Source: Gammaproteobacteria bacterium (GTDB taxonomy: Bacteria; Pseudomonadota; Gammaproteobacteria; Pseudomonadales; Azotimanducaceae). Taken from it: a stretch of 46,482 nt of DNA. The DNA is taken from the NCBI GenBank assembly GCA_020832085.1, contig JAFIFJ010000095.1:1-46482 (forward strand), written 5' to 3'. The position numbers were made by a program, and so were the translations under genes. Numbering within the stretch: position 1 is the stretch's first letter; each line of letters opens with the position of its first letter. The notes beneath the pieces are model-generated. The model saw nothing but the letters and a program-made list of their open reading frames with translations, did no database searches and was not told the origin of the DNA. Positions 24,451 through 32,738 of this stretch are shown here, one piece after another.

Positions 24451-25827
24451 ATGGCCTACGATCTCAACAAGGTTCCTGCCCAGGTCAAACCACACAAGAC
24501 CTATCAGGACTACCTCGATGAAGACCGCCACGAGCCCGCGCCATCACTGCGGGATGTCGGTGACGCCCCGCCGCGCCTGCATGACGTCGATGCGCGCCGC
24601 TACTTCGACCGTGGCTTCTACGAGCGGGAACGCAAGGTCTTCGACCACGTCTGGCAGGTGGCCTGTCGGGAGGAGCACATCCCCGAAGTCGGTGACTTTC
24701 ACGTCTACGAGATCGGCCAGCGTTCCTATCTGGTGGTGCGCAGCAGCGCTGACAAAATCAGGGCCTACCCCAACGCCTGCCTCCACCGCGGCCGCAAGCT
24801 GGCTCTGGAATCCGGTCACGCGCCGCGCTTCCGCTGCCCCTTTCACGGCTTCACCTGGGAGCTCGATGGCAGCCTCAGTCACGTCCCCTGCGAGTGGGAC
24901 TTCCCCCAGGTCAAGCCAGCGGAGTTTGGCCTGAGAGCCGTGCAGGTGGACACCTTCGCCGGCTGGGTCTTCATCAACCCGGACCCGGACGCCATGCCGC
25001 TTGCGCAGTATCTGGATCCCATCTGGCAGCACTACGCGCCCTACGCCTGGGAGCAGTCCCATCTCGGCGTCCATGTCGGCAAGGTGCTCAAGGGCAACTG
25101 GAAGATCGTCCAGGAAGCCTTCATGGAAGCCATGCACTCCCTGGAGACCCATCCGCAGATCTTAGGCAGCGTCGATGACTTCGGCTGTCAGTACGATGTC
25201 TGGGAAGGCAAACCTCACGTCAACCGTATGATGGCCGTCTTCGCCGCGCCGAGCACCTACGTGGTGGATCAGGTGACCGAGCAGGACGTCCTCGACGAAT
25301 GGCTCGGCCGCAAGGCCAGCGATGCCGACCACATTACGCTTGCACCCGGCCAGACCGCCCGCCAAGCGGTGGCGGACCTCAAGCGCGAGCAGACCGAAGC
25401 CTCCCTCGGTCGCCCCCTATCTGACCTGTCAGACGCAGAACTGGTCGATGGCTGGTACTACGTGGTCTTCCCCAACTTCATGCTCTGGGGCGGCTACGGC
25501 CCGAACATGTGGTATCGCTTCCGGCCTCACAACGACAGCCAGGAAGAAACCCTGATGGAAGTGGGCTACATCATGCGGCATCCTGCGGACCAGCCGAAGC
25601 CCGAGCCACCGGCCATGATCATGCTCGATGTGGAGACCCCCTGGTCCAGCGTCGAGGCCCTCGGCGGCCTCGGCTTCGTCCTCGACCAGGACACCACCAA
25701 CATGGCTGCGGTGCACGACGGCTTGAAGGCGTCCTTCAAGCCCGGCATCACCCTGGCAGGTTATCAGGAGTCCCGCATCGCCCATTTCCACGACACCCTC
25801 GATCGCTACATGAGCGCCATCGAGTAA
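24451..25827 (+). CDS. Rieske non-heme iron oxygenase, alpha subunit (second)
   Basis: A 458-aa catalytic subunit. The Rieske ligands are Cys110-x-His112 (ACLHRGRKL) and Cys129-x-x-His132 (RCPFHGFTW). The mononuclear iron site lies in QEAFMEAMHSLETHPQ with His229 and His234. It is a different subfamily from the oxygenase at 19715, with a different iron-site motif. No beta subunit, ferredoxin or reductase is adjacent; it may use the Rieske ferredoxin encoded at 19229. It starts at ATG 24451 behind an AGGAAGGA site, and is followed 17 nt later by a VOC gene. Confidence 0.92.
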   Translation: MAYDLNKVPAQVKPHKTYQDYLDEDRHEPAPSLRDVGDAPPRLHDVDARRYFDRGFYERERKVFDHVWQVACREEHIPEVGDFHVYEIGQRSYLVVRSSADKIRAYPNACLHRGRKLALESGHAPRFRCPFHGFTWELDGSLSHVPCEWDFPQVKPAEFGLRAVQVDTFAGWVFINPDPDAMPLAQYLDPIWQHYAPYAWEQSHLGVHVGKVLKGNWKIVQEAFMEAMHSLETHPQILGSVDDFGCQYDVWEGKPHVNRMMAVFAAPSTYVVDQVTEQDVLDEWLGRKASDADHITLAPGQTARQAVADLKREQTEASLGRPLSDLSDAELVDGWYYVVFPNFMLWGGYGPNMWYRFRPHNDSQEETLMEVGYIMRHPADQPKPEPPAMIMLDVETPWSSVEALGGLGFVLDQDTTNMAAVHDGLKASFKPGITLAGYQESRIAHFHDTLDRYMSAIE

Positions 25828-25844
25828 CCCGGGGATCGACTGCC

Positions 25845-26363
25845 ATGAGCCTTCTCAAGCACCCCATCGTCCAACAGGCCTACGTGGTGGCGGACATGGA
25901 TGCCGCCTGCCGCTACTGGAGCGCCTTGCTCGGCGCTGGCCCGTTCTACGTCTCCAGGCACCACCGCTCCGAAGCCGTGACCTACCGCGGCCAGCCCAGC
26001 GATCCCGATCTCAGCTACGGTTTCGGCTATGCCGGCACCACCCAGATCCAGCTCATCGAGCAGCACGACAACACGCCATCCTGCTATCGGGACATGTACC
26101 CCAGCGGTGCTGAAGGATTCCACCACGTGGCCATCCTCGTCCCGGACTTCGATGCTGAGAAACAGCGCTTCACACAGCGCGGCTTCCCTGCCGTCACCGA
26201 GCTGGTCTCGGCAGCCCGGGTTGCCTACATGGACACCCGAAGCGTGCTGGGCTGCTTCGTGGAACTCTACGAGGACAATCCGGGCGTGCGTGAATCCTTC
26301 CGCAGCTGGCAGGCCGCTCATGAAGCCTGGGACGGCCAGACAGAGCCCATGCGGGAGCTTTGA
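25845..26363 (+). CDS. VOC (glyoxalase/dioxygenase-fold) protein
   Basis: A 172-aa protein with two paired beta-alpha-beta-beta-beta modules. The usual metal-ligand positions read Gln11, Glu72, His93/94 and Glu140, so the first ligand is Gln instead of His. It follows the second Rieske oxygenase by 17 nt and is probably in the same transcript. VOC proteins include ring-cleavage dioxygenases, epimerases and lactoylglutathione lyases; the reaction cannot be chosen from sequence. It starts at ATG 25845. Confidence 0.82.
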   Translation: MSLLKHPIVQQAYVVADMDAACRYWSALLGAGPFYVSRHHRSEAVTYRGQPSDPDLSYGFGYAGTTQIQLIEQHDNTPSCYRDMYPSGAEGFHHVAILVPDFDAEKQRFTQRGFPAVTELVSAARVAYMDTRSVLGCFVELYEDNPGVRESFRSWQAAHEAWDGQTEPMREL

Positions 26364-26478
26364 TCAGCGCCTCGAATCGCCACGATCTGCCGCCCGGCAT
26401 TTCGGGTCCACCGACCTCCGTTTGCGGAACGCCCTCCGGGTATCGTTAACTGTCGAGACACGCAACGAGGAGAAAGTT

Positions 26479-26868
26479 ATGAAAGTTGTACGCATCGACG
26501 ACCTCAAAGGCACCGATCGGGAGGTGGTCAGCCCCGCCGGATGGACCAGCGTACGGTTCCTCCTGAAGAGCGATGGCATGGGCTTTTCATTCCATGAAAC
26601 CACCTTCCCGCCCGGGCTCAAATTCGACATGTGGTACAAAAACCACGTCGAGGCCGTCTACTGCTACAGCGGCAAGGGCATCCTCACCAATCGCGACACC
26701 GGTGAAACCTTCGACATCGAACCCGGCACCCTCTACGCCCTCGACAAGCACGACCGCCACACGCTGGAAGCCATCGAGGAACTGAAGCTGGTCTGCGCCT
26801 TCAATCCGCCCGTCTCGGGGCGCGAGATCCACGACGAAGACGGCGCCTACATTGCCGACGTGGACTGA
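26479..26868 (+). CDS. ectC: L-ectoine synthase homologue
   Basis: A 129-aa cupin that matches EctC end to end. EctC closes N-gamma-acetyl-diaminobutyrate into the osmoprotectant ectoine. Conserved positions include Glu58, Tyr86 and His94 at the expected iron-ligand sites, and Trp22, Arg26, Thr41, Cys106, Phe108, Glu116 and His118 at expected substrate sites, so activity is plausible. A GAGGAG site precedes ATG 26479. The genes for the two earlier steps (ectB, ectA), lysC-type aspartokinase and transporters are absent here; the neighbours are a VOC gene and a convergent ATP-grasp gene. It may complete a pathway encoded elsewhere or act on another substrate. Confidence 0.9.
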   Translation: MKVVRIDDLKGTDREVVSPAGWTSVRFLLKSDGMGFSFHETTFPPGLKFDMWYKNHVEAVYCYSGKGILTNRDTGETFDIEPGTLYALDKHDRHTLEAIEELKLVCAFNPPVSGREIHDEDGAYIADVD

Positions 26869-26890
26869 GGCCGACGTGACCTGAGTCACC

Positions 26891-26933
26891 CGGCCATCCG
26901 CCTCCTGAACAGGTCACTGGAGGCGGATGGCCG
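26891..26933. terminator. Perfect 15-bp inverted repeat between convergent genes
   Basis: 26891-26905 pairs perfectly with 26919-26933 around a 13-nt loop, between the ectC stop (26868) and the stop of the leftward ATP-grasp gene (26955). There is no T-run, but position and symmetry fit a shared bidirectional terminator. Confidence 0.65.
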
Positions 26934-26954
26934 AGCAGCCACTGTGCCGTCCCG

Positions 26955-28304
26955 CTACACGTAGAAGTCCAGCTCCTCCTGAGCCTTGAGCAGATCCCGC
27001 ATCTTGATGGGGTCGTCCCCGAAGAAGAACACGAGCCCCCAATGGGTACCGAAGGCCGACCGGTCGGGCACCGTCTCTTCCGCCGGAGCCACCAGTTCGT
27101 GTGACTCGAAGTAGGGATGCTTGATGGTCTCCTCCGGCATCTCCAGCTTGCTCACCACGCGACGTCTCGGATAGACCCCGAAGCAACCTGCATAGCCTTT
27201 GGCATCCACCACTTCCCGGGGGAAGAAAGCGTTGACTTCCTCCTCGGTACTTTTCGGATCGAACACCAGCATGGATGCCTGATAGGCGTTGAATCCATAG
27301 GCCCGCTCGATGAGTTCGAAGGCCTTGAAACCCGGCGGCCGGTAGGCGATCTCGCCGAAATACATCTCACCGTCAGCTGTCACGAAGTACTCGGGATGGA
27401 TCAGACCGAACTGAATATCGAAGGTCTTGATCAGTTTCTCGATCTGTTTGGTGATCGCGTCACGCCAGCTCTCCAGCTCCTTCGTCGCCGGAACGAACAC
27501 GGAATAGCCCAGAGTGACGTACTCGGAGATGTTGAGAAACTTGATCTTGCCGTTGTGAATCCAGGCCTCGACGGCGAACTCCCAGCCATCGAGGTGACTT
27601 TCCATCAGCAAGGGGTATTCCTCGGCCGGAATCAGATCGATCTCTTCCATCTTGCGGATCATGCGGTGACCGAGGCAGCCCGCCTTGTCGAAGGCCTTGA
27701 CGTGAATCGGGTCATCCGGGTCGCCATCGAGCTTCAGCAGGGTCTGATTGACGCGCTTCATGAAGCGGATGATGTCCTCCTTCTCGTGGGCCTCCTCGAA
27801 GATGCCGACGCGGATGCCGCCGAGCTGGGCACGGCGCTTCATCAGCGCCTTGTCGCGAAACAGAATGGACTGGCCGTACATGCGCGGGTTGTCCATGAGC
27901 ACCGAGTTGATCGCGCCGGACCACTCGACGGTCTCCTCGAACAGGGGAATGGCGACATCGACGCCTTTCTCCTTGAGCACCTCTGCGATTTCCAGGGATC
28001 GATCATTGAGCCGGACGAAGTCCCAGGGAATGTAGGGAATCTTGTTGGCCTCGCAGAAATCAGCCGCCCAATCCGGCGCCACGACGACGTAGCGCCGATC
28101 GAACTTCTGCGCCGCCTTGATGGCGTTGACACTCCAACCGAGCAGAGCGATGTAGCCCTTGTTGGGATCCTTGGGGGTTTCCGTTCCGCGGACCGAGTCC
28201 AGCGTCGGGTCGATCCAGGCCGACACGTCTCTCGGCTCTGGCGGAATCGCAGTGCCCGACATTTTCTCGGATGTCACTGACATTTTCTCGGAAGTAGTGG
28301 CCAT
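26955..28304 (-). CDS. ATP-grasp ligase
   Basis: A 449-aa protein of the ATP-grasp superfamily, which joins a carboxylate to an amine (or similar) using ATP. A Rossmann-like N-terminal region (YIALLGWSVNAIKAAQKF, then VVVAPDW) precedes the grasp domain, with an ATP-binding stretch near DDPIHVKAFDKAGCLG and a metal-binding end HPEYFVTADGEMYFGEIAYR where the acidic residues and RPPG are conserved. ATG 28304 has an AAGGAAAG site. The first 15 residues contain a small duplication (TSEKMSVTSEKMS). Substrates are unknown. The pairing with a convergent orphan ectC is worth noting. The 415-nt gap 28305-28719 shows no gene. Confidence 0.82.
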   Translation of the reverse strand: MATTSEKMSVTSEKMSGTAIPPEPRDVSAWIDPTLDSVRGTETPKDPNKGYIALLGWSVNAIKAAQKFDRRYVVVAPDWAADFCEANKIPYIPWDFVRLNDRSLEIAEVLKEKGVDVAIPLFEETVEWSGAINSVLMDNPRMYGQSILFRDKALMKRRAQLGGIRVGIFEEAHEKEDIIRFMKRVNQTLLKLDGDPDDPIHVKAFDKAGCLGHRMIRKMEEIDLIPAEEYPLLMESHLDGWEFAVEAWIHNGKIKFLNISEYVTLGYSVFVPATKELESWRDAITKQIEKLIKTFDIQFGLIHPEYFVTADGEMYFGEIAYRPPGFKAFELIERAYGFNAYQASMLVFDPKSTEEEVNAFFPREVVDAKGYAGCFGVYPRRRVVSKLEMPEETIKHPYFESHELVAPAEETVPDRSAFGTHWGLVFFFGDDPIKMRDLLKAQEELDFYV

Positions 28305-28719
28305 GAATTGCTTTCCTTCTGGTTGGAGCAGACTGCCTGGTGCGGGAAATCGGCGCGTGGCTCAGATGGAGAATGGCAAACTGAACCGATCGACAGCGCC
28401 ATTTCGAAGAGATCGCCTGACCGCGCGCCCTGCGGCGAGCTTGGATCAGCAGGTCCCGGATTTCAAAGTCAGTGTACCGAAGACCCGTGCACATCAAAAA
28501 TCAGGGGGTCGTCGGCCGAATCCGATAACCTGGGCAGCGTTGCCAGCAGGTTATTCCCAGCCGTCACCGCCCTGTTATGCGCGGCCGCGAACAGACTGCC
28601 ACTCACTGTCCGATCAAGCTGCCATCTGAAAACCTTCGATGAGCGCTACCGAGAACCGCCACGCCACGAGCCAACGGCAATCCCTGGCACCATCGCAACT
28701 CTCACATGGAGCCACCCGC

Positions 28720-29034
28720 ATGAAATCCCTTCTCTCGATTCTGGGCGCCAGTGTTCTGACGTTCACCCTGGCCACCGTGGCCGGCTGTGCCTCCACCGAA
28801 GACCGTCAGGGTACCGGCGAGTACTTCGACGACGCCGTCATCACCACCAAGGTCAAGGCGGCCATTCTCGCCGATCCCCTGCTCAAGGTTTCCGAAATCA
28901 GCGTCGAGACCTTCGACAACGTCGTGCAGCTCAGTGGCTTCGTCAGCTCCAGGGAAGCCGCCAATCAGGCCGTGACCGTGGCCCGTGACGTAGCCGGCGT
29001 GAAGTCGGTTCGCAACGACATGCGTATTCGCTGA
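28720..29034 (+). CDS. BON-domain lipoprotein
   Basis: A 104-aa lipoprotein. The signal peptide ends in a lipobox (TVAGC, Cys23), then a single BON domain covers most of the rest (DDAVITTKVKAAILADPLL, VQLSGFVSSREAANQAV, VKSVRNDMRIR). BON domains bind phospholipid or support the envelope under osmotic stress, as in OsmY and DolP. It starts at ATG 28720 with a TGGAG site. It opens a region rich in envelope and stress proteins. The 404-nt gap after it (29035-29438) shows no gene. Confidence 0.88.
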   Translation: MKSLLSILGASVLTFTLATVAGCASTEDRQGTGEYFDDAVITTKVKAAILADPLLKVSEISVETFDNVVQLSGFVSSREAANQAVTVARDVAGVKSVRNDMRIR

Positions 29035-29438
29035 CACCAAACGGCTAGATCACTGCGGCTGCAAGCGCCTCGAACCGGATAGCCGGTCGGGGCGACGGCG
29101 CTACCTGAAGCCCTTCCTGTCCTTTCGCGATGACCAGGATGCTCCCGCCTGTACACACCACTTACAAAGCGTCATGCCGTACAGACGTCATCCCAATGGC
29201 CCTTCATGCTCATGTTAGCGGCGCCGTCCACGCGCACCGTCCGCGGTTGTCTTCGACGTCGAGCCACAGGAGCGAAAATCAGCTACGCGCTACCCAAACA
29301 ACTTTCGACACGTCAGTCCTGATGAACCCTGGACGGCCGGGCTTTGTCCCTGATCGGTGCCGTCACCTTGGTCAACACAATCATCAACGTGCCGGCACCG
29401 TAATGGACGACACGCAAAACATTTCGGTGGAGTCAAAC

Positions 29439-30917
29439 ATGAAAAGCTACAAGCTCAAGCGGATGATCGGTGCCATGGCCCTGGCCGGGATCGTCATTCC
29501 TGCCTACGCTGCGGACCCGGAGGGCTGGTACATCGGTGGCAGTGCCGGTCAGGCGCGGGCTAAAATCGACGAGAACGACATCGTCGCCGACCTGCTGCGA
29601 TCGGGATTCACCACCAGCGACTTCAAGAGCGCGGAGAGGGAGTCCGGCTACAAGCTCTTCGCCGGGTATCGCTTCAACCGGCACCTGGCTCTGGAAGGCG
29701 GCTACTTCGACCTTGGCACCTTCAACTACCGTGCCTTGACCGACCCGAACGGCATCCTGCGCGGCGGACTCGAGTTCCAGGGCTGGAACCTCGATCTGCT
29801 CGGCATCTTCCCGATCACCGAGCGCGCCGCCGTGTTCTCCAAGATCGGCGTCCATCGCAGCAAGGCCAAGGTCGATTTCGAGGGTGACGGCGCCGTCAAC
29901 GTGCTCAATGCGCGCTTCAGGGAAACCCAGACCGACTACAAACTCGGCGTCGGCGTACAGTACAGCGTCACCGATGCCCTCGGCCTGCGCCTCGAACTCG
30001 AGCGCTATCGCATGGATGACGCGGTCGGCAACAAGGGCGATATCGACATGCTCTCCGCCGGTCTGGTCTACCACTTCCAGCGACCCACGCCGGCGCCTGC
30101 ACCCCGGGCCGAAGCACCGGTTCAAGCTGCGGCTCCACCACCACCGCGACCTGCTCCGCCGGCCCCCGCGCCGGCTCCGCCGCCGCCGGCGACCGCGGAG
30201 TACTGCAGCCTGCTCGAGATTCAGTTCGAGATTAACCAGTCGGACATTCAACCGGCGGAGCGGGAGAAACTCGCCGTACTCGCCAGCTTCCTGGCGCGCT
30301 ATCCGGACACCAGGGCCGTCATCGAGGGCCACACCGACAACGTCGGCAGTGCCGCCCACAATATGCAACTCTCCAAGGCCCGCGCAGAGAACGTGGTGAA
30401 CTACCTCGCTCGCGAACATCGCATCGATCGCTCACGTCTGCGCGCCGAAGGGCGCGGATCAGCCCGGCCCATCGCCGACAACAGCACCGAAGCCGGCAAA
30501 CGTGCCAACCGGCGCATCAGTGCCGTCGTCGACTGTGCCACCGACGTTGCCGGCCTCGAGCCGATGGTGCCACGCACGACGCTGGGCATGCAGATGCAAT
30601 TCGATGACGGCAGCGCCAGCATCAAGCCGGCCTACCGCGCCGAACTCGCCAAGGTGGCCGAATTCCTGGCCGCCAACCCGAGAGTCACGGCCACCGTGGA
30701 AGGCCACACCGACGACACCAGCCCGGACATGGCCCAGACCATCTCGCGCCAGCGTGCCCAGGCCGTCGCCGACCACCTCGTCCAGAACTTCAACGTCGAT
30801 CGCGCACGCCTGAACGTGCAGGGCTTCGGCGCTGCCCGCCGGGTCAACTACAACACCAGCGCAGCAGCGCGTCAGGAGAACCGTCGGGTCAACATCGTTT
30901 TCCAGTACCCCAACTGA
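29439..30917 (+). CDS. OmpA-family protein with two OmpA domains
   Basis: A 492-aa outer-membrane protein. A signal peptide ending in AYA is followed by an eight-strand OmpA-like barrel (about 25-210, GWYIGGSAGQA to GLVYHFQ), a Pro/Ala linker (about 212-250) and then two OmpA C-terminal peptidoglycan-binding domains in a row. The first has EGHTDNVGSAAHN and ends in ANRRISAVV; the second has EGHTDDTSPD and ends in ENRRVNIVF. OmpA porins normally carry one such domain. I chose ATG 29439 (GGTGGAG site). A second ATG at 29403 is possible but would bury the signal peptide. Confidence 0.88.
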   Translation: MKSYKLKRMIGAMALAGIVIPAYAADPEGWYIGGSAGQARAKIDENDIVADLLRSGFTTSDFKSAERESGYKLFAGYRFNRHLALEGGYFDLGTFNYRALTDPNGILRGGLEFQGWNLDLLGIFPITERAAVFSKIGVHRSKAKVDFEGDGAVNVLNARFRETQTDYKLGVGVQYSVTDALGLRLELERYRMDDAVGNKGDIDMLSAGLVYHFQRPTPAPAPRAEAPVQAAAPPPPRPAPPAPAPAPPPPATAEYCSLLEIQFEINQSDIQPAEREKLAVLASFLARYPDTRAVIEGHTDNVGSAAHNMQLSKARAENVVNYLAREHRIDRSRLRAEGRGSARPIADNSTEAGKRANRRISAVVDCATDVAGLEPMVPRTTLGMQMQFDDGSASIKPAYRAELAKVAEFLAANPRVTATVEGHTDDTSPDMAQTISRQRAQAVADHLVQNFNVDRARLNVQGFGAARRVNYNTSAAARQENRRVNIVFQYPN

Positions 30918-30975
30918 TCCAGGCTGAGCGGTACAGCGCACAGATTGCTCTGCTTCGGCAGGGCAACGTGCGCGC

Positions 30976-31248
30976 ATGGAAGACATCGATGCATTCGACA
31001 AGCTTTACCAGGAGGGCGGCCCGGCCGCGGCCGACGGCTATTGCGAATCCAAACGCCTGATTGGCAGTGTCTGCCTGACATGCAAGCGCGCCTATCGCCT
31101 GGTGCCCTCCCAGCGCGACGGCGGCGGTCTGTCCCATGGCTGGTGCAGCGCGGACTGCACGCCGCCCACCGAAACCACACGGTACATCAAGCCCGGGAGC
31201 AGCGCTCCCGGGCTTGATGGGATGGATCATCCTGCGCCAGAACTCTAG
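30976..31248 (+). CDS. Small cysteine-containing hypothetical protein
   Basis: A 90-aa frame starting at ATG 30976, 58 nt after the OmpA-family gene. It has four Cys in a possible metal-binding arrangement: Cys36 and Cys39 (VCLTCKRAY), then Cys60 and Cys64 (GWCSADC), plus Cys26. I do not recognise a family. The last 20 or so codons run through a perfect 16-bp inverted repeat, so the true C-terminus may be younger sequence or the gene may not be real. It could be a small zinc-ribbon protein. Confidence 0.5.
   Translation: MEDIDAFDKLYQEGGPAAADGYCESKRLIGSVCLTCKRAYRLVPSQRDGGGLSHGWCSADCTPPTETTRYIKPGSSAPGLDGMDHPAPEL
31185..31219. terminator. Perfect 16-bp inverted repeat
   Basis: 31185-31200 pairs perfectly with 31204-31219 around a 3-nt loop (AGC). 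It overlaps the 3' end of the small cysteine protein frame and lies ahead of the leftward csbD-like stop. No T-run follows on either strand. It could end transcription from either side or be a repeat-element stem. Confidence 0.5.
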
Positions 31249-31268
31249 GCGTCAGTACCAGGCACCTG

Positions 31269-31445
31269 TCACTTCTTGCTCAGATCCTCCTTCACGTCAC
31301 CGTACTTGGATCGGACCTTGCCGCCGACCTGATCGAGCTTGCCTTCAGCTTCGAGATCCTTGTTCCCGACCAGCTTGCCCGCGCCTTCCTTGATCTTGCC
31401 CTTGGCCGTAGTGGCCCGTCCTTTGACCTGATCTTCGTTGGTCAT
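31269..31445 (-). CDS. CsbD-family stress protein
   Basis: A 58-aa hydrophilic, Lys/Gly-rich protein matching the CsbD/YjbJ family along its full length: EDQVKGRATTAKGKIKEGAG, then LVGNKDLEAEGKLDQVGGKV. Family members are induced in general stress, but their molecular role is unknown. It starts at ATG 31445 with a GGGAG site 8 nt upstream. It sits next to a Crp/Fnr regulator gene on the same strand, which ends 111 nt upstream. Confidence 0.88.
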   Translation of the reverse strand: MTNEDQVKGRATTAKGKIKEGAGKLVGNKDLEAEGKLDQVGGKVRSKYGDVKEDLSKK

Positions 31446-31556
31446 CACAAACTCCCGCAGTGGGTTCAGATCATGAACCTCGGCACGCCGCGAATTGCGA
31501 CGCGCATCTCACACTAGCCTGTCGTTAGGAGTGGGTCTGTTCGGGCGCGAACAGGA

Positions 31557-32342
31557 TCAGGGAATGCCTAAGGTCCGCGTCTGCTTGGCTTTGAAGTACT
31601 TCGGGTGGGTCAGCTGCTCGAGCAGGCGGTCAGACTCCTTCTTGACCACGGCGTAGCACTCACAGGAGCGCTGCTCCAGCAGCGAGCGGTCGAGGATCCG
31701 GATGCGTCCACGCCGATACTCGATGGCGCCGAGGTCCTGCAGCTTGGAGGCAGCCTCCGTGACGCCCTCCCGCCGCACGCCGAGCATGTTGGAGATGAGT
31801 TCCTGGGTCATGTTGAGGTTGGGACCGTTGAGGCGGTCCATGGACAGCAGCAACCAGCGGCAGAGCTGCTGGTCGATGGAGTGATGGCGGTTGCAGGCCG
31901 CGGTCTGAGCCATCTGGGTAATCAGGGCCTGGGTGTAGCGCAGCAGCAGATGATGAAACTCCCCGTGGCGGTCGAACTCGGCCTTGAGCTCCTTGCCCGG
32001 CAGCATGTAACCGTGTCCGGCACTTTGCACCACGGCCCGGCTCGGCGTGCTCTGCCCCCCCATGAACAGCGCGATGCCGACGATCCCCTCGTTGCCGACC
32101 ACCGATATCTCCGCTGAACGCCCGTCCTCCATCACATACAGCAACGAGACGATGGAGTCGGTGGGAAAGCAGACGTCGTGCATGACGTCACCGGACTCAT
32201 AGAGCACCGACCCGAGATCCAGAGCCGTGAGCTTCAGGTGGGGATAGATCCGTTCCTTGATTTCGTCAGAGATGGCCCTGAGCAGCAGGTTCTCTTCTTG
32301 GGAGGTCTTTTCAGACCCTGCATTGGATTTGGCGTCAGGCAT
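31557..32342 (-). CDS. Crp/Fnr-family transcriptional regulator (first)
   Basis: A 261-aa regulator. The N-terminal cyclic-nucleotide-binding-type beta barrel (about 30-150; YESGDVMHDVCFPTDSIVSL) is followed by a long dimer helix and a C-terminal HTH_Crp domain (about 175-230) with recognition segment LISNMLGVRREGVTEAASKL. It ends with an EQRSCECY segment also seen in the kai-linked regulator at 42804. No Fnr-type iron-sulfur cysteine cluster is visible, and the arginine-serine pair of cAMP binders is not evident, so the signal is unknown. It may govern the nearby csbD-like and envelope genes. Confidence 0.88.
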   Translation of the reverse strand: MPDAKSNAGSEKTSQEENLLLRAISDEIKERIYPHLKLTALDLGSVLYESGDVMHDVCFPTDSIVSLLYVMEDGRSAEISVVGNEGIVGIALFMGGQSTPSRAVVQSAGHGYMLPGKELKAEFDRHGEFHHLLLRYTQALITQMAQTAACNRHHSIDQQLCRWLLLSMDRLNGPNLNMTQELISNMLGVRREGVTEAASKLQDLGAIEYRRGRIRILDRSLLEQRSCECYAVVKKESDRLLEQLTHPKYFKAKQTRTLGIP

Positions 32343-32516
32343 CGGCGTGATCCATGCACAGCTCCAGCTTTGGCGCTCGGCGCAACATCATAACAACTAA
32401 ACTCCCCAAGTGATGTGGATGGCGCATCTCCGTCCTCCGCTTCCTAAGTGTGGCAGCGTACAGACCCGCCACCCTGACGACTGTTTTGATGATCCTCCGG
32501 CAATGGAGACCCATTC

Positions 32517-32720
32517 ATGAACACGAACCAGATCCTCGGCATCGTGCTGCTCGTGGTCGGCGCCATTCTGCTCTTCCTGGGCTACCAGGCGTCCCAGAGC
32601 ATCAGCGAGCAGGTCGTGGAGTCCTTTACCGGTCGCTTCACGGACTCGACCACCTGGTACTTCATTCTCGGTGCAGCGGCCGCCGTGGGTGGCTTCCTGC
32701 TCATCGCTTTTCGACGCTGA
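32517..32720 (+). CDS. DUF3185-family small membrane protein
   Basis: A 67-aa protein with two membrane segments (ILGIVLLVVGAILLFLGY and WYFILGAAAAVGGFLLIAF) separated by a short polar loop containing FTGRFTDSTTW. Length and pattern fit DUF3185, a family of unknown function. ATG 32517 has a GGAGA site. Its end is 18 nt from the convergent PA2778-type gene. Confidence 0.82.
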   Translation: MNTNQILGIVLLVVGAILLFLGYQASQSISEQVVESFTGRFTDSTTWYFILGAAAAVGGFLLIAFRR

Positions 32721-32738
32721 GGTCTCCGGCACTCATCA

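Noticed and set aside
27117..28280. Open frame of 387 codons opposite the ATP-grasp gene
   Set aside because: Shadow frame; the ATP-grasp protein has conserved motifs and a ribosome-binding site.
29035..29438. tRNA or small RNA gene in the gap before the OmpA-family gene
   Set aside because: No cloverleaf arms or clear promoter-terminator pair were found there or in the other gaps.
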